Shown: positions 51,738 to 60,671 of the stretch, in pieces | Numbering within the stretch: the first letter of the stretch is position 1 | Layout: each line of letters begins with the position of its first letter | Assembly (NCBI GenBank): GCA_910589015.1 | Contig: CAJUSA010000002.1 | Span: 1 to 64,000 of the forward strand | Direction: 5' to 3' | Length of the DNA stretch: 64,000 bases | Source of the DNA: an uncultured Christensenellaceae bacterium | GTDB taxonomy: Bacteria; Bacillota; Clostridia; Christensenellales; Borkfalkiaceae | Notes under the pieces: generated by a model | What the model was told of the DNA's origin: nothing | Databases searched by the model: none | The model's input: only the letters and a program-made list of their open reading frames with translations | Program-made: the position numbers and the translations under genes

Positions 51738-53432
51738 TTATTTTATGGAATTTTTATATTGAGCGGCATGTTCAAGCAGTTCCTGCGCATGTTTTTGCGC
51801 ATATTCGCTTTCCGCCTGCCCGACCAACCGTGCAATTTCGCAAATGCGTTTGCGTCCTTCTATCGCGTAAATATCTGTACGCGAACGCCCGTCATGCTCG
51901 GTTTTTTCGATCAGAAATGCCTTATCCGCACTCGCAGCGATCTGTGCGGAATGCGTCACGGCGATAATTTGCGAAACGTTTGCGATTTTCATGAATTTTT
52001 CCGCCACGACCCGCGCCGTATTACCGCTGATCCCCGCATCGATTTCATCGAAAATGTACGTTCCGACGCCCGATTCTTCCGAAAGCTGCGTTTTGACGGC
52101 AAGCATAAAACGGCTCATTTCGCCGCCGCTGATAATTTTACCCAACTCTTTGAGTGGTTCGCCCGCATTGGCGGAAAAAAGATATTTTACGCCCCCGAGC
52201 CCTTCGCCCGTCGCCTTCCCCGCGTCATCTCGCCCGAATGACTCGAAAGCGATCTCGAACCGCGCGGAGGCGATATTCAGCGTTTTCAGCTCGTCCGAAA
52301 CGCGTTTGCAAAAAGTTTGCGCCGTAATTTGCCGCGCGCTATCCAGCGCGCAGGCAAGCTCGTAAATTTTATCTTCCGCTTTTTCCAACATTGCGGTGAG
52401 CTTTTCATAACGTTCCCCGCTGTCGGAAAGCAAGGCGTATTCTTCCCGCGCCTCATCCAGGAAACACAACACTTCTTTTACGGAATTGCCGTACTTCTTT
52501 TTAAGCGTTTTAATTTCGTCATAGCGCGCCTGCGCACGCTGCGCTTCCCTCTCGTCGACGTCCAGCTCGTCGGAATAACTCAAAGCGGAATCCGCAATAT
52601 CCGAAAGTTCGGCGGCGGCATTTTCAAGCCGTTCCGCAAGCGTGGCGTATCTCTCGTCGAATCGGGATACCGCGCCTACCGCCCGTCGCGCCGCGTTCAC
52701 CGCGTCGGCGGCGCCTCCGTCCGCCGTCAGACAATCCCCGACGCTCGAAAGCGCCGACAAGATTTTTTCGGCATTTTCATAGCGCGACAACAAAGCCGAG
52801 AGTTCTTCATCCTCGCCCTCTTTCGGGGCGGAACGTTCGATTTCGTCAATCTGATAGCGTAGAATTTCCAGTCGGCGTTCCCGTTCCCGCACGTCGCCGC
52901 CCAGCTTTTTCAGATCGGATAACAGCGCGCGCCGTTCCCCGAGCGCTTGCGCAAGATCCTCTTTTATTCCGCGAACGCTTTCCCCCGCAATTTCGTCGAG
53001 CAGAGCAAGCTGACTGCTCTCTTTTAGCAACGTAAAATGCTCGCTTTGTCCGTGAATTTCAACAAGATTAGCCGTTACACGGCGCAACATCGCCGCCGTG
53101 ACCGCATTGCCGTTGATCTTGAGCGAACCCTTACCTTCCGCGCTTAGTCTGCGGGAAAGAATGAGCGTATCTTCCGTCTCGATATCGAGCTCGTCCAGCA
53201 CTTTCGCAACGCGCGCGGAAACAGGCGAAAATTCCGCCGTAACGCGGCACTCTGTCGCGCCCGTGCGCACCATTTCTCGATCGGCTTTTGCGCCGAGCAC
53301 GAAATCGATGCAATCGAGAATCACCGATTTGCCTGCGCCCGTTTCACCCGAAAGAACATTCAGCCCGCCTGCAAACGTCAGTTCGGCGCGTTCGATGAGC
53401 GCGGCATTTTGTATCGTCAGTTTCCGTAACAT
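51738..53432 (-). CDS. recN: DNA repair protein RecN
   Basis: The product is 564 residues, SMC-like. The Walker A motif GETGAGKSVILDCIDFVLGAKAD is N-terminal, and ISGGEMSRFMLAVK with IFDEIDAGISG is C-terminal, with long coiled coils between. It acts in double-strand break repair. Just upstream lies nadK; argR, usual between them, is missing here. Confidence 0.95.
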   Translation of the reverse strand: MLRKLTIQNAALIERAELTFAGGLNVLSGETGAGKSVILDCIDFVLGAKADREMVRTGATECRVTAEFSPVSARVAKVLDELDIETEDTLILSRRLSAEGKGSLKINGNAVTAAMLRRVTANLVEIHGQSEHFTLLKESSQLALLDEIAGESVRGIKEDLAQALGERRALLSDLKKLGGDVRERERRLEILRYQIDEIERSAPKEGEDEELSALLSRYENAEKILSALSSVGDCLTADGGAADAVNAARRAVGAVSRFDERYATLAERLENAAAELSDIADSALSYSDELDVDEREAQRAQARYDEIKTLKKKYGNSVKEVLCFLDEAREEYALLSDSGERYEKLTAMLEKAEDKIYELACALDSARQITAQTFCKRVSDELKTLNIASARFEIAFESFGRDDAGKATGEGLGGVKYLFSANAGEPLKELGKIISGGEMSRFMLAVKTQLSEESGVGTYIFDEIDAGISGNTARVVAEKFMKIANVSQIIAVTHSAQIAASADKAFLIEKTEHDGRSRTDIYAIEGRKRICEIARLVGQAESEYAQKHAQELLEHAAQYKNSIK

Positions 53433-53436
53433 AATA

Positions 53437-54222
53437 TCAATTTATCTTCTGTGTCAGTTTATGGAAGTAGTCGGCTTTGTTCCGCGTCAAAAAGAGCGCT
53501 TTCTGACGTGATTTTTTTACGCACAGCTCGTCGCCCTCGCCTGCCTCGCCGAGAAAAACGCCGTCGCCGTACAACAGCAGCTTTGTCTGCGGCAAACAAA
53601 ACCGCAAAACGCTTTTATCGGGATAGGCTATCGGTCGGCTACGCATAGAAAAGGCGCAGACGGGCGTAAGCAGAAAGGTTTCACACTCGGGCGTCATGAT
53701 GCTGCCGCCCGCCGAAAGCGAATAAGCGGTTGAACCCGTCGGCGTTGCCACAATCAAACCGTCTGCGGAAAAATCGCCCGCATGGCTGCCGTCGATCGTC
53801 ACCGAGATCTTCACGACGTTGCTGTCGCGGTCGGGCGCGACGGTGCGCATGAGCGCAAGTTCGTTCAAACAGTGCGCGCTTTTTCCGTTCAGGACGATTT
53901 CCAGCATCGCGCGTTCGAGAATTTCGGGTTTTTCTTCGAGTGCCAGGCGCACGGCCTTTGTGCATTCCCCGCGTTCGAACTCGGTCAAAAAGCCGAGGCG
54001 CCCATAATTGACGCCCACAAGCGGAATGCGCTTTACCGACGCGGCGCGCGCCGCGCGCAAAACCGTGCCGTCGCCCCCGAGCACGATAATCCGGTCGGCT
54101 TCCTCGCCGTTATATTCCGGACGGACAATGACTGCATGTCCTGCTGCGGCGACCGCATTCTGAAGTTCCGAACAAACCTCTTCGGGCACCTGCGTCCGAT
54201 TGTAGCAAATACAAATTTTCAT
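53437..54222 (-). CDS. nadK: NAD kinase
   Basis: The product is 261 residues. GGDGTVLRAAR is the catalytic loop, with NYGRLGFLTEF and DGLIVATPTGSTAYSLSAGG. It makes NADP from NAD. The start at 54222 is seven bases after a TATAAT on the minus strand; a longer in-frame start at 54285 would precede the promoter. Confidence 0.94.
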   Translation of the reverse strand: MKICICYNRTQVPEEVCSELQNAVAAAGHAVIVRPEYNGEEADRIIVLGGDGTVLRAARAASVKRIPLVGVNYGRLGFLTEFERGECTKAVRLALEEKPEILERAMLEIVLNGKSAHCLNELALMRTVAPDRDSNVVKISVTIDGSHAGDFSADGLIVATPTGSTAYSLSAGGSIMTPECETFLLTPVCAFSMRSRPIAYPDKSVLRFCLPQTKLLLYGDGVFLGEAGEGDELCVKKSRQKALFLTRNKADYFHKLTQKIN

Positions 54223-54229
54223 CGGTTTT

Positions 54230-54258
54230 ATTATAAACGACGTGCGCGCGAAAAGCAA
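54230..54258 (-). promoter_or_regulatory. nadK promoter, probably leaderless
   Basis: On the minus strand TTGCTT and TATAAT are separated by 17 bases, and seven bases separate the -10 from the ATG. No ribosome-binding site fits. Confidence 0.65.
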
Positions 54259-54262
54259 GTCT

Positions 54263-55027
54263 TCAATCGGAAATTTCGGCGGCACGACGCAAAAAAACGT
54301 TTTTTTCCATCGGATTTGCGTCTTTTTTGAAAAAAATCACATATTCAACGTTTTTCTTCGGCACGATCGGCGCCGATACGATATTCTGCGGCGAAAGGTC
54401 TGTCTGCACGCAAAAATCGTAAAATTCCGAAAGCAACTTTACATGATGTTTTGCGGGAAGAATACCGCTGCCGTTCAACCCCTTTCCGCCGCACTCGAAC
54501 TGCGGTTTGAAAAGCAGAAACGCCCGTCCGCCGCAAGGCAAAATTTCCCGCACCGCAGGTAAAATAAGGCGCAGAGAAATAAAACTCAGATCGCCCGTCA
54601 CAACCGAAAGGCTTTCGGGAAACGAATCCTTTGTCAAATATCGCGCGTTGGTTTTATCCATCACGACGACGCGCGGATCGGCGGCGATAAAATCGGCAAG
54701 CAGGCTTTCACCCACGTCGACGCAATAAACCTTTTTAATCCCTCTACGCAACAAACAATGGGTAAAACCGCCCGTGCTTGCCCCCAAATCGGCTGCAATT
54801 TCACCCGAAACATCCTGCCGAAAACATGCAAGCGCCTTTTCGAGCTTTTTCCCGCCTCCCGAAGCAAAACGTTCCCCGTCCGCCAAAAAAACCACGTTTT
54901 CGTCGTCCTGAACGTCGTCTTTGGGTTGCAGCGGCTTTCCGCCGCGCAAAATCAATCCTTCTTTCAGAATTTCCTGCGCCTTCGTCCGCGATCCGTATTT
55001 TTCCGCAAAAAATTTATCCGCCCGCAT
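54263..55027 (-). CDS. tlyA: TlyA-family rRNA 2'-O-methyltransferase (YqxC)
   Basis: The product is 254 residues. An N-terminal S4 domain (MRADKFFAEKYGSRTKAQEILKEG) precedes a FtsJ-like methyltransferase with AADLGASTGGFTHCLLRRGIKKVYCVDVG. It probably methylates rRNA. It overlaps dxs by 14 bases, as in other Firmicutes. Confidence 0.93.
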   Translation of the reverse strand: MRADKFFAEKYGSRTKAQEILKEGLILRGGKPLQPKDDVQDDENVVFLADGERFASGGGKKLEKALACFRQDVSGEIAADLGASTGGFTHCLLRRGIKKVYCVDVGESLLADFIAADPRVVVMDKTNARYLTKDSFPESLSVVTGDLSFISLRLILPAVREILPCGGRAFLLFKPQFECGGKGLNGSGILPAKHHVKLLSEFYDFCVQTDLSPQNIVSAPIVPKKNVEYVIFFKKDANPMEKNVFLRRAAEISD

Positions 55028-56714
55028 AGTTTTTCACGCATTTGTATATTTCTTCTTCGTCTAACCCGAACTCACGCATCAACTCATCGATGCCGCCGTG
55101 CGGAATAAATTCGTCGCGATAGCCGAACCCGACGACCTCTTTACCGCTTCCGCTTAGCAAACGGCGCACGCCGTCGCCTATCCCCCCGATCAAAACGTTG
55201 TCTTCCAGCGTAATGAAAATTCGCTCTTTACGGCTTAACAGATAATCGGAATCCAAAGGTTTTACGAACCGTGCATTCACAAGCGTAAAATCCGTTCCTT
55301 CTTTTTGGCATCGGTTGAGCACCGATTGCGCGATCCGGATGCAACGTTCCCCCGCCGCAAGCATTATTATGTTGGACATAGTACTATGCAAAACTTCAAA
55401 TTTGCCGATTTCAACCGGTTTTACCTCGCCCTCGCAACCCTCTTTGGGATAGCGGATCGCAAGCGGTGCAGAATAATTTGCACTTGCTCGCAACATCGAG
55501 CGGAATTCTCCGATGTCTTTCGGCACGGCGATCGTAAGATTCGGAACAAAGGAAAGGTACGAAAGATCGAACACGCCCTGATGCGTTTCGCCGTCTGCAC
55601 CCGAAATCCCCGCCCGATCGATACAAAATGTCACGGGAAGATTCTGCCCGCATACGTCGTGAATGATTTCATCAAACGACCGTTGCAAAAAAGTCGAATA
55701 AATCGCATAATACGGTTTCATTCCCTCTGCCGCAAGCGACGCACAAAGCACGGACGCATGCTCTTCACAGATCCCCAAATCGTACGCCCGATCGGGATAT
55801 CGTTCGAAGAACGGACGAAGCCCCAGACTGTCGGTCATGGCGGCGCTGACCGCAATCACACGCCCGTCGCGTTCCGCCAAAGCGCAAAGTTCTTCGCCGA
55901 GCGCCTTAGAATAATCCTTTCCGCCCGTAGGCAACGAAATGCCGTGCGTAATGACGGGCGCATTCTCACAAAACGCGTGCCCTTGCCCCTTACGCGTCGT
56001 GATATGCAGCAGCACACTGCCGTTTTTAAGCAGATTTTTCGCCTCGGTAAGCGCATCCACCATTTCTTCGAGGTTGTTCCCGTTATAAATGCCGCGGTAC
56101 TGCAAGCCGAAACTCTCAAACAAATTTACGTCCTCGATCGGCGCATCACCCTCTTTCAGTTCCTCAAGGATCTCGTGCGCGCCGCCCACGGTAGGCGAAA
56201 TCGACATGCCGTTATCGTTGAGAATAATAAGAACGTTCGTATGTAGAATTTTAATGCTGTTAAACGCCTCGTAAAGCAAACCGTTATTGAATGAGCCGTC
56301 GCCGACAAGCGCAATCACGGCGTGGTCGCCCCCTTTCAGGTCGCGTGCTTTGGCAATCCCGAGTGCGGCGGAAACAGCCGTTCCCGCGTGCCCCGTTTCA
56401 TAACAGTCGCCCTCGTCGCGTTTTGGAAAACCCGACAACCCGCCGCGCTGACGCAACGTGGAAAAACGTTCCGCTCTGCCCGTAAGCAACTTGTGGGCAT
56501 AACACTGATGCCCGACGTCGAACACGATTTTATCTTTCGGAAAATCAAAAACGCGGTGCAGCGCAACCGTCAGTTCCACCACGCCGAGATTGGATGAAAG
56601 ATGCCCCCCGCAAACGGTTACGGTGGAAATGATTTCCGTCCGCAACTTTTCACAAAGTACCTTTAATTGAGGTAAAGAGTCGCTTTTCAGCTCTTCGCTT
56701 GAAAAATTCTTCAT
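55014..56714 (-). CDS. dxs: 1-deoxy-D-xylulose-5-phosphate synthase
   Basis: The product is 566 residues, somewhat short for Dxs (about 620). The TPP site VALVGDGSFNNGLLYEAFNS, catalytic HLSSNLGVVELT region, and DRAGISGADGETHQGVFD are present. First step of the MEP pathway that feeds IspH and IspA in this window. It contains a copy of the dispersed 24-bp motif (55365-55388, reading HSTMSNII in frame), replacing usual family residues without a length change. Confidence 0.95.
   Translation of the reverse strand: MKNFSSEELKSDSLPQLKVLCEKLRTEIISTVTVCGGHLSSNLGVVELTVALHRVFDFPKDKIVFDVGHQCYAHKLLTGRAERFSTLRQRGGLSGFPKRDEGDCYETGHAGTAVSAALGIAKARDLKGGDHAVIALVGDGSFNNGLLYEAFNSIKILHTNVLIILNDNGMSISPTVGGAHEILEELKEGDAPIEDVNLFESFGLQYRGIYNGNNLEEMVDALTEAKNLLKNGSVLLHITTRKGQGHAFCENAPVITHGISLPTGGKDYSKALGEELCALAERDGRVIAVSAAMTDSLGLRPFFERYPDRAYDLGICEEHASVLCASLAAEGMKPYYAIYSTFLQRSFDEIIHDVCGQNLPVTFCIDRAGISGADGETHQGVFDLSYLSFVPNLTIAVPKDIGEFRSMLRASANYSAPLAIRYPKEGCEGEVKPVEIGKFEVLHSTMSNIIMLAAGERCIRIAQSVLNRCQKEGTDFTLVNARFVKPLDSDYLLSRKERIFITLEDNVLIGGIGDGVRRLLSGSGKEVVGFGYRDEFIPHGGIDELMREFGLDEEEIYKCVKNYAGG
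55365..55388 (+). repeat. Dispersed 24-bp motif, copy 5 (inside dxs)
   Basis: TATTATG, five bases, then CATAGTACTATG, the full consensus dodecamer. It is coding on the minus strand. Confidence 0.85.
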
Positions 56715-56720
56715 ATATTT

Positions 56721-57590
56721 TCAGTTCGTTCTGTCGCGAACGCAATCGACAAGTTGCGTAAAAAAGCTTGCGTCGCCCTCGAATCCTTTTAAAGAAACGC
56801 GGCATTTTTCCGCGTATTCGTCCGCAAGCGCTTCTGCGCCTTCTAACCCGAATACTTTAATACAGGTAAGTTTATCCGCCCGCTTGTCTTTTCCCAGCGT
56901 TTTGCCTGCCTCGCCGCTTTCGCCGTATTCGTCGATAAAATCGTCGGTAAGCTGAAACAAAATGCCAAGGTTTTCGCCGTATTCCGCCGCGATATTCTCA
57001 TTTTTTTGAGCGATCGCACATGCCATTTTCATGCCCGCAGCGATCAATGCACCCGTTTTTCGTTGATAAACCGTTAAAAGCTCTTCTTTTCCGAGCGATT
57101 TTCCCGTATAGGAAATATCGTACGACTGCCCCGAAATCATGCCGTCGACACCCGACGCTTCGCTCAGAATTTTCGCCGCACGCCGATACTGTTCCCCGCG
57201 CGCCGCCTCGTTCAAAAGAAGATCGAACGCGTAAGAAAGCAATGCGTCGCCTGCCAAGATTGCATGCGCCTCGCCGAATTTTTTATGGCTCGAAGGCTTG
57301 CCGCGGCGAAAATCGTCGTTATCCATAGCAGGAAGATCGTCGTGCACAAGCGAATAAGTATGCACGCTCTCGAGCGCGACGGCTAACGCCGCCTCTTTTT
57401 CGTAATCGCAACCGCAAGCGTTAAGCATCGCCAAAAACAGAACGGGACGCAGACGTTTTCCGCCCGATTGCAGGGAATAACGCATGCTTTCGGTTAAAAT
57501 TGCGGGGGTAAATCGCATGGATCCGCACGCCTCGTTCAAGGCTTTTTCGAAAAAGTCAAGATATTTTTGATAGCCGACAGGCATACTCAT
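56721..57590 (-). CDS. ispA: Polyprenyl (farnesyl) diphosphate synthase
   Basis: The product is 289 residues. The first Asp-rich motif is DDLPAMDNDDFRRG and the second is LTDDFIDEYG. The short length and YSLVHDDLP context fit farnesyl/geranyl diphosphate synthase. The ATG at 57590 overlaps the folD stop (ATGA) and follows AAGGAG; upstream in-frame ATGs are less well placed. The usual xseA/xseB genes are absent here. Confidence 0.93.
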   Translation of the reverse strand: MSMPVGYQKYLDFFEKALNEACGSMRFTPAILTESMRYSLQSGGKRLRPVLFLAMLNACGCDYEKEAALAVALESVHTYSLVHDDLPAMDNDDFRRGKPSSHKKFGEAHAILAGDALLSYAFDLLLNEAARGEQYRRAAKILSEASGVDGMISGQSYDISYTGKSLGKEELLTVYQRKTGALIAAGMKMACAIAQKNENIAAEYGENLGILFQLTDDFIDEYGESGEAGKTLGKDKRADKLTCIKVFGLEGAEALADEYAEKCRVSLKGFEGDASFFTQLVDCVRDRTN

Positions 57591-58432
57591 TTGCATTTTC
57601 TCCTTGCGCACGCAACCGTATTTTTCAGCAACATTGCAATGGTCATGGGGCCGACCCCACCCGGTACGGGCGTAATATAAGCGGCTTTTTTAGCAACGTT
57701 TTCAAAATCGACGTCGCCGCACAGCCCCTGAGATGTACGGTTCATGCCCACATCGATTACAACCGCGCCTTTCTTTACCATATCTTCGGTTATCAGACGG
57801 GGCTTCCCGACCGCCGCAACGAGCACGTCTGCCCGCAGGCACTGCTCCTTCAGATCCGAAGTGCGCGAATGGCAAACCGTTACGGTCGCATCCGCGTTAA
57901 GCAACAACAACGCCATCGGTCTGCCGACAATGCGGCTTCTGCCCACGACGACGGCGTGCTTGCCCGACAATTCAACGCGATAACGCTTCAACAGTTCCAT
58001 TACGCCGAGCGGCGTACAGGCAACCGTACCGTTTTCCCCCAACGCAAGCAACCCGATATTTTCCGCATGAAATCCGTCGACGTCCTTTTCGGGTGGAATG
58101 GCTTTAAGGACTTCCCCTTCGTCAAGATGGCGAGGCAAGGGAAGTTGCACCAAAATCCCGTGCACATTCTCGTCCGCGACAAGCCCCTCGATCAACGCAA
58201 GCAATTCTTCCTGCGTCGTATCCTCGGGCAGATAATGCGCGAATGAGCGGATCCCCGTTTCCTCGCAGCCCTTAATCTTGTTTTTTACATAGATCTGCGA
58301 TGCGGGATCATTGCCGACCAACACCACGGCAAGCCCGACTTTTTTCCCCGTTTCCCGTTCGAAACGTTCGGTTTCGGTTTTTAGTTCCGCGCGCACCGCT
58401 CGTGCCGTCGCCTTTCCGTCGATCAGCGTCAT
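57587..58432 (-). CDS. folD: Methylenetetrahydrofolate dehydrogenase / cyclohydrolase
   Basis: The product is 281 residues. YVKNKIKGCEETGI with the catalytic Lys, GILVQLPLPRH and VVGRSRIVGRPMALLLLNADATVTVCHSRT are diagnostic. It interconverts one-carbon folate forms. Overlaps nusB and ispA by four bases. Confidence 0.96.
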   Translation of the reverse strand: MTLIDGKATARAVRAELKTETERFERETGKKVGLAVVLVGNDPASQIYVKNKIKGCEETGIRSFAHYLPEDTTQEELLALIEGLVADENVHGILVQLPLPRHLDEGEVLKAIPPEKDVDGFHAENIGLLALGENGTVACTPLGVMELLKRYRVELSGKHAVVVGRSRIVGRPMALLLLNADATVTVCHSRTSDLKEQCLRADVLVAAVGKPRLITEDMVKKGAVVIDVGMNRTSQGLCGDVDFENVAKKAAYITPVPGGVGPMTIAMLLKNTVACARRKCK

Positions 58433-58821
58433 GGATTGATGATTCCCCCCAGCACGCCGTTGACAAAATCGGCAGACTTCTCGGTCGAATATTTCCGCGC
58501 AAGCGCGGCGGCCTCGCTCACCGAAACGACGGCGGGAATATCATCGAAATATTCGATTTCCGCCAGTGCAACAAGCATAACCGCTTTATCGACGGGATAA
58601 ATTCGTTCCTGCGCAAAGCCCTGCACTTTTTCGGAAATGCGCGTTAAAAGCGTTTCGCGATGATCCTGCACCGTGAAAAACAGCTTTTCCGCAAACGCAC
58701 TTTCTTCTTCCGAAAGTTTCGCGTTGCGGTATAATCCCGTACGGAACCGCCCCTCCGACTGTTCCTGAAACAAACTCGCAAAGACGGCTTTGAACGCCGC
58801 CTCTCTTGCATCGCTTCTCAT
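58429..58821 (-). CDS. nusB: Transcription antitermination factor NusB
   Basis: The product is 130 residues, all-helical. REAAFKAVFASLFQEQ and VMLVALAEIEYFDDIPAVVSVSEAAALARKYSTEKSADFVNGVLGGI are standard. It binds boxA RNA with NusE. It starts the operon that runs through folD, ispA, dxs and tlyA. GAGGAA precedes the ATG. Confidence 0.95.
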   Translation of the reverse strand: MRSDAREAAFKAVFASLFQEQSEGRFRTGLYRNAKLSEEESAFAEKLFFTVQDHRETLLTRISEKVQGFAQERIYPVDKAVMLVALAEIEYFDDIPAVVSVSEAAALARKYSTEKSADFVNGVLGGIINP

Positions 58822-58835
58822 AAGTTCCTCGCATA

Positions 58836-58871
58836 TGTAAATTCCCCTTCCGTTCGGAAAGGGAAATTTAT
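58836..58871. other. Inverted repeat between the Asp23 gene and nusB
   Basis: Near-palindrome of about 16 bp per arm (TAAATTTCCCTTTCCG and its near-complement) with a two-base loop. No T tract; could be a transcript-processing or regulatory hairpin just before nusB. Confidence 0.55.
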
Positions 58872-58872
58872 G

Positions 58873-59277
58873 TTAATTTTGTCCGTCCGCCGCATCGTTT
58901 TGCGCGCCTTCCGCAGTCTCCTGCCCGTTCGCGCCCGATTCCCCTTCGGTTTTCGGCTCGGGAAACACCACGCTCTGAACATGCACGTCGACCTTGGCGA
59001 TCTTGTAATGCGTCATCGATTCGACCATCTGCTTGATCGTCTGCTGAATGCGGTACGCCACCTCGGGAACGTTGTAACCGTAGCAAACGATTACCGAAAT
59101 GTCGACAAACACGCCGTCCTTTTCGAAGTTCAGCTTGATCCCCTTGCTTTTGGAAGGCACGAGCTGGATTCCTTCGGTTTCCTGCAAGCTCAGCACGACA
59201 ATACCGCTCACGATGTCGGAATTATAAGTAATTTTACCCTTTTGCCCGTTCGTATTATTATACTTGATACTTGCCAT
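58873..59277 (-). CDS. Asp23/Gls24-family envelope stress protein
   Basis: The product is 134 residues. GKITYNSDIVSGIVVLSLQETEGI and the middle KDGVFVDISVIVCYGYNVPEVAYRIQQTIKQMVE are the Asp23 signature. A Glu/Gly/Ala-rich tail follows. AAGGAG and a TATAAT (59300-59305) lie upstream. Between spoIIIAH and nusB is its usual site in Clostridia. Confidence 0.9.
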   Translation of the reverse strand: MASIKYNNTNGQKGKITYNSDIVSGIVVLSLQETEGIQLVPSKSKGIKLNFEKDGVFVDISVIVCYGYNVPEVAYRIQQTIKQMVESMTHYKIAKVDVHVQSVVFPEPKTEGESGANGQETAEGAQNDAADGQN

Positions 59278-59346
59278 AACACACTCCTTGATTGAAAGTA
59301 TTATAGCACAGATTTTTGAAATTTACTACTGTTTTTCCGTAATTTC

Positions 59347-59826
59347 TCAACTTTCGGCGTAAACAGGCATGATAATGATGTTTCCGTCGCGCACTTTCTG
59401 CTCTACTTCAAGCGCATAGAAGATTTTCGTGACCATTTCGCCCGTCAGTTCGTTAGAATTGATGAACACGTTGACGGAATCCGCACCGATCGAAACGGCG
59501 GCATCGGTGAAGCCCATCGCTTTAATGATGGATTCCATGACGAGTTCGTCTTCCATGACTTCGACAAGTTCCTGCTTTCTCGCAACGGCGGCAGCATATT
59601 CGTTGGTGTCGACGGTATAAGCCGCGATCACGGAATCAAGTTGTACGAACTCTTCGCTGCGTTTTGTGCTGCGTTCGGTGCGATACGATGTAAAATAGTT
59701 CGATTTGACGTTTGCGGATGCTGTTGTCGTCGAGCCCGTGCCGGCAAGCACGAAGTTAAAAATCGCCGTTACGGCAAGCAGCAGGACGAGGGTTGACATG
59801 AGTACGATCTTTTTGGTGTTAGACAT
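59347..59826 (-). CDS. spoIIIAH: Stage III sporulation protein AH
   Basis: The product is 159 residues. One membrane span (IVLMSTLVLLLAVTAIFNFVL) precedes a YscJ/FliF-like domain with ELVEVMEDELVMESIIKAMGFTDAAVSIGADSVNVFI. Its mother-cell form pairs with SpoIIQ to form the feeding-tube channel. The start at 59826 follows GAAGGAG. Confidence 0.94.
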   Translation of the reverse strand: MSNTKKIVLMSTLVLLLAVTAIFNFVLAGTGSTTTASANVKSNYFTSYRTERSTKRSEEFVQLDSVIAAYTVDTNEYAAAVARKQELVEVMEDELVMESIIKAMGFTDAAVSIGADSVNVFINSNELTGEMVTKIFYALEVEQKVRDGNIIIMPVYAES

Positions 59827-59859
59827 AAATTTATCTCCTTCCATTAATTTTTTTTCATT

Positions 59860-60213
59860 TTATGCGGCATAGACGATGACGCTCGATTGTACGACGCCGA
59901 GCGCGCTGGCGGCGACCTCGGTGATGCGCAGTCGTGTGAGGATCCCGTCCGTTCCTTCGAAGACCACCACGACGCTCGTTGTATCGTCGTTCCGCCCGAT
60001 CATCACCGTTGCGTCGGTTACGCCGTCGATTTTTTCAAGCAAAGTCGCCAATCTCTTTTCCTCTTCCGTCGCCTGATAGGCGTCGGAACGAATGGGTTCG
60101 CTTGCAAAAAACACCTTCCAGACGGCAAGCAACAAGGCAAGCGCGGCAAGACAAATCAATACGATCTTTACGGGTTTGCTTTTTACCAGATTTTTGATAT
60201 CGCCGATTTTCAC
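59860..60213 (-). CDS. spoIIIAG: Stage III sporulation protein AG
   Basis: The product is 117 residues, shorter than B. subtilis SpoIIIAG (about 229). A membrane span (IVLICLAALALLLAVWKVFF) is followed by a ring-forming domain (RLATLLEKIDGVTDATVMIGR, RITEVAASALGVVQSSVIVYAA). It forms part of the mother-cell channel ring. Confidence 0.92.
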   Translation of the reverse strand: MKIGDIKNLVKSKPVKIVLICLAALALLLAVWKVFFASEPIRSDAYQATEEEKRLATLLEKIDGVTDATVMIGRNDDTTSVVVVFEGTDGILTRLRITEVAASALGVVQSSVIVYAA

Positions 60214-60671
60214 GATACCTCCGCATCACAGCCGTATTGTTCCCGTAACGCCGCCGTGATTTTCTTCATAATATCTATATGCTCGTCCTCTGCGTATATT
60301 CCGAAATCTTTTATTTTGACACTGATTTTTTTTCGCGTCGCAAAATTCTTATCGGAATACTCAACCCGAACTTCCGCCCCGACGCCGTATTCTTCTTTCA
60401 ATAAGGTTACGATCGCCGCCTCGTCGCGTTCTTTTATGAGTTTCTCACATGTTTCGAGGTAAACCGTATCCGCCGAAATCGTCTTATCTTCCGAAAGAAA
60501 CGGAATTTCACCTTTTATAAAGAAGGTGACGAAGGGTGAAACCAGAACAATCAACACGACCAGTTTCATGCCGCCCTTCACAAACTTCCCCATCTTCCCG
60601 TTCGGCGCGATAACGGAAACGACGGCGGATAACAATACTGCGCCCGCGATCCCCAGAATGTATGCCTTCAT
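60210..60671 (-). CDS. spoIIIAF: Stage III sporulation protein AF
   Basis: The product is 153 residues. Two N-terminal membrane spans (AYILGIAGAVLLSAVVSVIAP and KLVVLIVLVSPFVTFFI) are followed by a soluble ring-like domain. The ATG at 60671 overlaps the spoIIIAE stop; upstream in-frame starts lie in AE and are not used. Confidence 0.9.
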   Translation of the reverse strand: MKAYILGIAGAVLLSAVVSVIAPNGKMGKFVKGGMKLVVLIVLVSPFVTFFIKGEIPFLSEDKTISADTVYLETCEKLIKERDEAAIVTLLKEEYGVGAEVRVEYSDKNFATRKKISVKIKDFGIYAEDEHIDIMKKITAALREQYGCDAEVS

